Below are positions 32,125-35,488 of a DNA stretch of 35,488 nt, in pieces. The stretch's first letter is position 1. Each line of letters starts with the position of its first letter. This DNA comes from an uncultured bacterium. GTDB taxonomy: Bacteria; Actinomycetota; Actinomycetes; S36-B12. The DNA lies in assembly GCA_903909555.1 (NCBI GenBank), contig CAIVWG010000117.1:1-35488 (forward strand), read 5' to 3'. The translations under genes and the position numbers were made by a program. Below the pieces are notes generated by a model that searched no databases, had not been told where the DNA came from, and saw only the letters and a list, made by a program, of their open reading frames with translations.

Positions 32125-33429
32125 ATGCGGGACTACGACGCCGCGCTCGACGCGGCCGATCCGGGCTGGCGCGACGAGTTCCACGTCCCGCGCTGGGGTG
32201 AGTTGCCACGGCATACCGAGGCGTCGCCACACGACCCGGGCGCGGCGTACCCCGAGATCGCCTACTTCGCCGGCAACTCCCTCGGGCTCCAGCCGAAGGC
32301 GACGCGTCCCGCCCTCGAACTCGAACTCGACCGGTGGGAGCACTGGGGCGTGGAGGGCCAGCTGGAGGGCCCGCGTCCGTGGAAGGACTACGACGACGAC
32401 CTCAAGGAGCCGGCGGCGCGTCTCGTCGGGGCCTCCCCCGATGAGGTGGTCATCATGAACTCCCTCACCGTCAACCTGCACGTGCTCATGGCGACCTTCT
32501 ACAAGCCTCAGGGGCGGCGCACCAAGATCCTCATGGAGCACCTGGTCTTCCCCTCCGACGGCTACGCCATCGCCTCGCAGGTCGAGTGGCACGGCCTGGA
32601 TCCCCAGGACCACGTCGTGCGGCTGCGACCGCGGCCGGGCGAGGACATCCTGCGCACCGAGGACGTCATCGCGGCTGCCCGCGAGATCGGCGACGAACTC
32701 CAGCAGGTGATCTTCAGCGGGGTCAACTACCTCACCGGGGAGTGGATGGACATGCCCGCCATCACCGCGGCCGGGCACGAGGTCGGCGCGGTGGTCGGCT
32801 GGGACCTCGCCCACGCGGCTGGCAACGTCCCGCTGGCGCTGCACGACTGGGAGGTCGACTGGGCCGCCTGGTGCTCGTACAAGTACCTCAACTCCGGGCC
32901 CGGCGCGATGGCGGGCGCCTTCATCCATGAGCGCTACGCGACCGACCGTCACACCCACCGGCTCGCCGGCTGGTGGGGCACGGATGCCGACATCCGCTTC
33001 GAGATGCGCGAGACCTTCGACCCCCCGGCCACGGCGGACGCGTGGCAGGTCTCCAACCCCTCGATCTTCTCCATGTCCCCCGTCGAGACCTCGCTGAAGA
33101 TCTTCGACCGCATCGGCATGACCGCCCTGCGCGAGCGCAGCCTGCGCCTGACCGGCTATCTGCGCGAGCTCTTCGACGAGGTCATCGCGGACGTGGGTTC
33201 CGACGCGATGTCGATCGTGACCCCGGCCGACCCGCAGCGACACGGCTGCCAGTTGTCGGTGCGCTTCACCACCGACATCAAGGCCCTGGCGGCGACCCTG
33301 CGCGACGAGGACGGGGTCGTCGCGGATACGAGGAAGCCCGACATCATCAGGTTCGCGCCGGTCCCGCTGTATTCGACGTACCTGGACTGCTGGCGAGCCG
33401 CGGACGCCCTGCGCCGCCGGCTCGGCTGA
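32125..33429 (+). CDS. kynU: Kynureninase, 434 aa
   Basis: PLP-dependent hydrolase cleaving kynurenine or 3-hydroxykynurenine to anthranilate or 3-hydroxyanthranilate plus alanine. The PLP Lys is K253 in WCSYKYLNSGPGA and the pyridine-nitrogen Asp is D227 in GWDLAH. The N-terminal block YFAGNSLGLQPK is typical. It lies 3 bp after kynA and 1 bp before the hydrolase gene. Substrate preference cannot be read, but the downstream 3-hydroxyanthranilate dioxygenase suggests 3-hydroxykynurenine. Confidence 0.96.
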   Translation: MRDYDAALDAADPGWRDEFHVPRWGELPRHTEASPHDPGAAYPEIAYFAGNSLGLQPKATRPALELELDRWEHWGVEGQLEGPRPWKDYDDDLKEPAARLVGASPDEVVIMNSLTVNLHVLMATFYKPQGRRTKILMEHLVFPSDGYAIASQVEWHGLDPQDHVVRLRPRPGEDILRTEDVIAAAREIGDELQQVIFSGVNYLTGEWMDMPAITAAGHEVGAVVGWDLAHAAGNVPLALHDWEVDWAAWCSYKYLNSGPGAMAGAFIHERYATDRHTHRLAGWWGTDADIRFEMRETFDPPATADAWQVSNPSIFSMSPVETSLKIFDRIGMTALRERSLRLTGYLRELFDEVIADVGSDAMSIVTPADPQRHGCQLSVRFTTDIKALAATLRDEDGVVADTRKPDIIRFAPVPLYSTYLDCWRAADALRRRLG

Positions 33430-33430
33430 C

Positions 33431-34207
33431 ATGCGCCGTCTCGTCGAGCCGTACGGCGACCACCCCCGGCAGTTCGGCGAGTGGTTCCTCCCGGACGCCG
33501 AGCGTCCGCCCCTCGTCGTCCTGCTCCACGGCGGCTACTTCCGGCCCGTGTGGCGCCTGGACCTCGAGGAGAGCACCGCCCTCGACCTTGCAGAGCGAGG
33601 CTTCGCGGTGTGGAGCGTGGAGTACCGGACCTACGAGTTCCCGTGGCCCACGGCGATGCTCGACGTTGCCGCGGGCATCGACCAGGGCCTGGCGGAGGCG
33701 GCCGGGCACGGAGTGGACTCCTCGCGCCGTGCTCTCCTCGGCCACTCCGCCGGAGGCGCCCTGGCCGCCTGGGCGACGTCACGGCGCAGCCTCCCCGCCG
33801 ATCGCCCGGGGTACGCCGCGGACAGCCCCGGGTTCGATCTCGTCGTCCTGCACGCTCCCGTGGCCTGCCTGGAGATCGGCAGCCGCGAGGGCCTGGGCGA
33901 CGGGGCGATCAACACGTTCATGGGGGGGAGGCCGGAGGATGTGCCCGAGCGGTACGCCGCGTGCGACCCGCACGCGCTCACGCCGGACCCGGGGGGACGG
34001 CGCGTCCTGCTGCACGGGGACGCCGACGTCGACGTCCCCGTGTCGCAGAGCGAGACCTACCTCGCGCATCTGCGCCGCCACGGGATCGATGCTGATCTCA
34101 CCGTGATCCCCGGGGACACCCACTACGAGATCCTCGACCCGACCTCGAGGGTCTCCGGCCTCCGCCGTGACCTGCTCACCGAGATCCTGCGGCCAGGAGC
34201 AGAATGA
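33431..34207 (+). CDS. Alpha/beta hydrolase, probable kynurenine formamidase, 258 aa
   Basis: Alpha/beta-hydrolase with oxyanion motif HGGYF (33-37), nucleophile Ser106 in GHSAGG and a late His in GDTHYEIL, with an Asp candidate in HGDADVDVP. By position between kynureninase and downstream genes it should hydrolyse N-formylkynurenine. It resembles animal AFMID-type formamidase, not the metal-dependent bacterial KynB (cyclase fold). Activity is inferred from context. It starts 1 bp after the kynU stop, and its stop overlaps the next start (ATGA). Confidence 0.82.
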   Translation: MRRLVEPYGDHPRQFGEWFLPDAERPPLVVLLHGGYFRPVWRLDLEESTALDLAERGFAVWSVEYRTYEFPWPTAMLDVAAGIDQGLAEAAGHGVDSSRRALLGHSAGGALAAWATSRRSLPADRPGYAADSPGFDLVVLHAPVACLEIGSREGLGDGAINTFMGGRPEDVPERYAACDPHALTPDPGGRRVLLHGDADVDVPVSQSETYLAHLRRHGIDADLTVIPGDTHYEILDPTSRVSGLRRDLLTEILRPGAE

Positions 34208-34635
34208 GTGACGTGACAGCCAAGGTCGTTCCCGGCAAGGCCACGCCCCGCGGGGCCTACCCGCACGTCAAGATCGTGGGGAACCAGGTCTGGGTCTCGG
34301 GCACCAGCAGCCGCAGGGCCGACGACACGTTCGCCGGAGTGGAGACCGCCCCGGACGGCAGCGTGAGACTCGACATCCGCGCGCAGACGCGCGGGGTCAT
34401 CGAGAACATCGGCGACATCCTTCGCTCGGTCAACGCCGACCTGTCCGACCTCGTCCAGGTGACGACGTACCTCGTCGACATGGCCGACTTCGCGGGGTAC
34501 AACGAGGTCTACGCCGAGTTCTTCGACTACACCGGGCCCACGCGCACCACGGTGGCCGTACGCGAACTACCCCATCCCCATCTGCTCATCGAGATGACAG
34601 CGGTAGCAGTCCGCCAGCCGGACAGGGAGGAATAG
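34204..34635 (+). CDS. RidA-family protein, probable 2-aminomuconate deaminase, 143 aa
   Basis: YjgF/YER057c/UK114 (RidA) fold protein of the 2-aminomuconate deaminase type. Features are ISGT-like [33 protein letters not shown] (summarised) and the C-terminal [17 protein letters not shown] with the conserved Glu. In kynurenine/nitrobenzoate catabolic operons such proteins (AmnD/NbaF) release ammonia from 2-aminomuconate. Overlap with the previous stop (34204-34207) implies translational coupling. A generic RidA role against reactive enamines is the alternative. Confidence 0.85.
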   Translation: MSDVTAKVVPGKATPRGAYPHVKIVGNQVWVSGTSSRRADDTFAGVETAPDGSVRLDIRAQTRGVIENIGDILRSVNADLSDLVQVTTYLVDMADFAGYNEVYAEFFDYTGPTRTTVAVRELPHPHLLIEMTAVAVRQPDREE

Positions 34636-34637
34636 CC

Positions 34638-35162
34638 ATGTCGGACCTCACCAAGACCCTCAACTTCGATGCCTGGGTGGCCGAGCACGGCCCCTCGCTC
34701 AAGCCTCCGGTCGCCAACAAGGAGATGTTCCCCGGGCACGAGGACTTCATCGTCATGGTGGTCGGCGGCCCCAACCAGCGCACCGACTTCCACGTCGACC
34801 CCTACGAGGAGGTCTTCTACCAGGTCAAGGGCAACATGCACGTGAACCTCATGACGCCCGACGGCCCGGCCCGCGTGGACGTCCGGGAAGGTGAGATGTG
34901 GGTGCTGCCGCGCAACCTGCCCCACTCGCCGCAGCGTCCCGAGGAGGGATCCATCGGCCTGGTGTTCGAACGGCCGCGCGAGGAGGGCACGCTGGAGAAG
35001 TTCCAGTGGTACTGCCCGGACTGCAACGCCAAGATCTACGAGGTCGAGCTCCAGGTCCGCGACATCGCCGCCGACCTTCCTCCGATCTTCGAGGCGTTCT
35101 ACGCCGATGAGTCCGCGAGAACGTGCGCGTCCTGCGGGCACGTGCATCCCGGCAAGGGCTGA
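34638..35162 (+). CDS. nbaC: 3-hydroxyanthranilate 3,4-dioxygenase, 174 aa
   Basis: Cupin-fold Fe(II) extradiol dioxygenase opening 3-hydroxyanthranilate to 2-amino-3-carboxymuconate semialdehyde. Iron ligands are His52 (FHVDPYEE), Glu58 and His96 (LPHSPQR). Substrate Arg48, Arg100 and Glu111 are in place, and the bacterial rubredoxin-like iron site has C126/C129 and C163/C166. Length matches the bacterial form. It begins two bases after the RidA stop. It provides the substrate of the next gene. Confidence 0.95.
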   Translation: MSDLTKTLNFDAWVAEHGPSLKPPVANKEMFPGHEDFIVMVVGGPNQRTDFHVDPYEEVFYQVKGNMHVNLMTPDGPARVDVREGEMWVLPRNLPHSPQRPEEGSIGLVFERPREEGTLEKFQWYCPDCNAKIYEVELQVRDIAADLPPIFEAFYADESARTCASCGHVHPGKG

Positions 35163-35164
35163 CG

Positions 35165-35488
35165 TTGCCGGTCATCGACGCCCACTCCCACCCCGTGCCC
35201 CGGGGGTGGCCGGACCTGGCCGAGGTCACGGGCGACCCCGAGCCGTGGCCGCGCCTGCGGGTCGAATCGGAGCGGGAGGCGATGATCCTCATCGGGGACC
35301 GGGACTTCCGGCGCATCACGAGCCAGTGCTGGGATCCCGAGGTCAGGGCCGAGGACATGGACGTCGATGGCGTGGACATCCAGGTCGTGTCGCCCACCCC
35401 GGTCTTCTTCTCCTACGCGAGGTCCGGTGACGCCGCCGCCAAGGTGGCGCGGATCGTCAACGACCTGACCCTGGAGATCTGCGCCGGC
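35165..35488 (+). CDS. Amidohydrolase, probable ACMS decarboxylase, 5' part only
   Basis: Start of an amidohydrolase-fold protein cut by the right edge (108 codons visible). The HxH metal motif IDAHSHP is at the N-terminus, and ITSQCWDPEVRAEDMD followed by VDIQVVSPTP matches the 2-amino-3-carboxymuconate-6-semialdehyde decarboxylase (ACMSD/NbaD) family. The only start close to the conserved region with a ribosome site (AAGGG) is a TTG at 35165; GTG at 35123 in the same frame is the alternative. It acts directly after 3-hydroxyanthranilate dioxygenase and diverts flux from quinolinate toward 2-aminomuconate. Confidence 0.85.
   Translation, partial: MPVIDAHSHPVPRGWPDLAEVTGDPEPWPRLRVESEREAMILIGDRDFRRITSQCWDPEVRAEDMDVDGVDIQVVSPTPVFFSYARSGDAAAKVARIVNDLTLEICAG

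Noticed and set aside
31228-33432. 734-codon minus-strand frame over kynA and kynU
   Set aside because: Shadow of two clearly recognised enzymes, with no domain signature of its own.

Overview
The window is about 35 kb of GC-rich chromosome with dense genes, many GTG starts and one tRNA. It suggests a free-living actinomycete (Actinomycetota). Supporting signs are a TIGR03085-type mycothiol-associated protein, single-ATPase-domain sugar ABC transport, a ROK repressor, a class E/F-like sortase, a dodecin and many Gly/Ser/Thr-rich secreted proteins. I cannot place it to genus. I see no insertion sequence, phage gene, integrase, CRISPR array or replication origin.

Layout. (1) 1-4640: a GH63/MGH1-like glucosidase divergent from a secreted L,D-transpeptidase, followed by a Gfo/Idh/MocA oxidoreductase. 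(2) 4700-12170, all minus strand: a complete xylose utilisation cluster. In transcription order it holds xylulokinase, xylose isomerase, xylose-binding lipoprotein, ABC ATPase, ABC permease and a ROK repressor. It has a candidate promoter before xylA, an unusual repeat-rich xylA-xylF spacer and a perfect 15-bp hairpin between the binding-protein and ATPase genes. (3) 12210-15790, minus: a NaChBac-like one-domain voltage-gated channel, a secreted subtilisin-like protease and a DinB-like protein. (4) 15870-18940: a sortase and its likely substrate, a Gly/Ser/Thr-rich surface protein whose C-terminus carries LPTG instead of LPxTG. A LuxR-type regulator diverges from them, and a run of 13 C lies in its candidate promoter spacer. 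(5) 18900-22430: dodecin, tRNA-Lys, a secreted Asp-box/Fn3 repeat protein and a secreted pentapeptide-repeat protein. (6) 22420-29320: an acyl-CoA synthetase, a secreted type I sulfatase, an Ala-rich membrane-anchored protein, a CAX-type cation exchanger, a PNPOx-like flavoprotein, a quinone oxidoreductase-like MDR protein and a tiny zinc-ribbon protein. (7) 29460-31200, minus: LemA and two tandem paralogous 142-residue lipoproteins. (8) 31270 to the right edge, plus: a tightly packed tryptophan/kynurenine catabolic operon. It encodes tryptophan 2,3-dioxygenase, kynureninase, an alpha/beta-hydrolase kynurenine formamidase candidate, a RidA-type 2-aminomuconate deaminase candidate, 3-hydroxyanthranilate 3,4-dioxygenase and the start of an ACMS decarboxylase candidate. 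No kynurenine 3-monooxygenase lies inside the window.

How the genes work together. The xylose cluster imports D-xylose and converts it to xylulose 5-phosphate under probable ROK control. The kynurenine operon takes tryptophan through 3-hydroxyanthranilate ring cleavage toward 2-aminomuconate. The central block is devoted to the cell envelope. The observations most worth checking are the C-tract in the LuxR promoter next to the sortase/surface-protein pair, the non-canonical sorting signal, and a tryptophan dioxygenase with Ser where the TDO family has its active-site His. Functions are read from motifs and family resemblance only; no database search was run.
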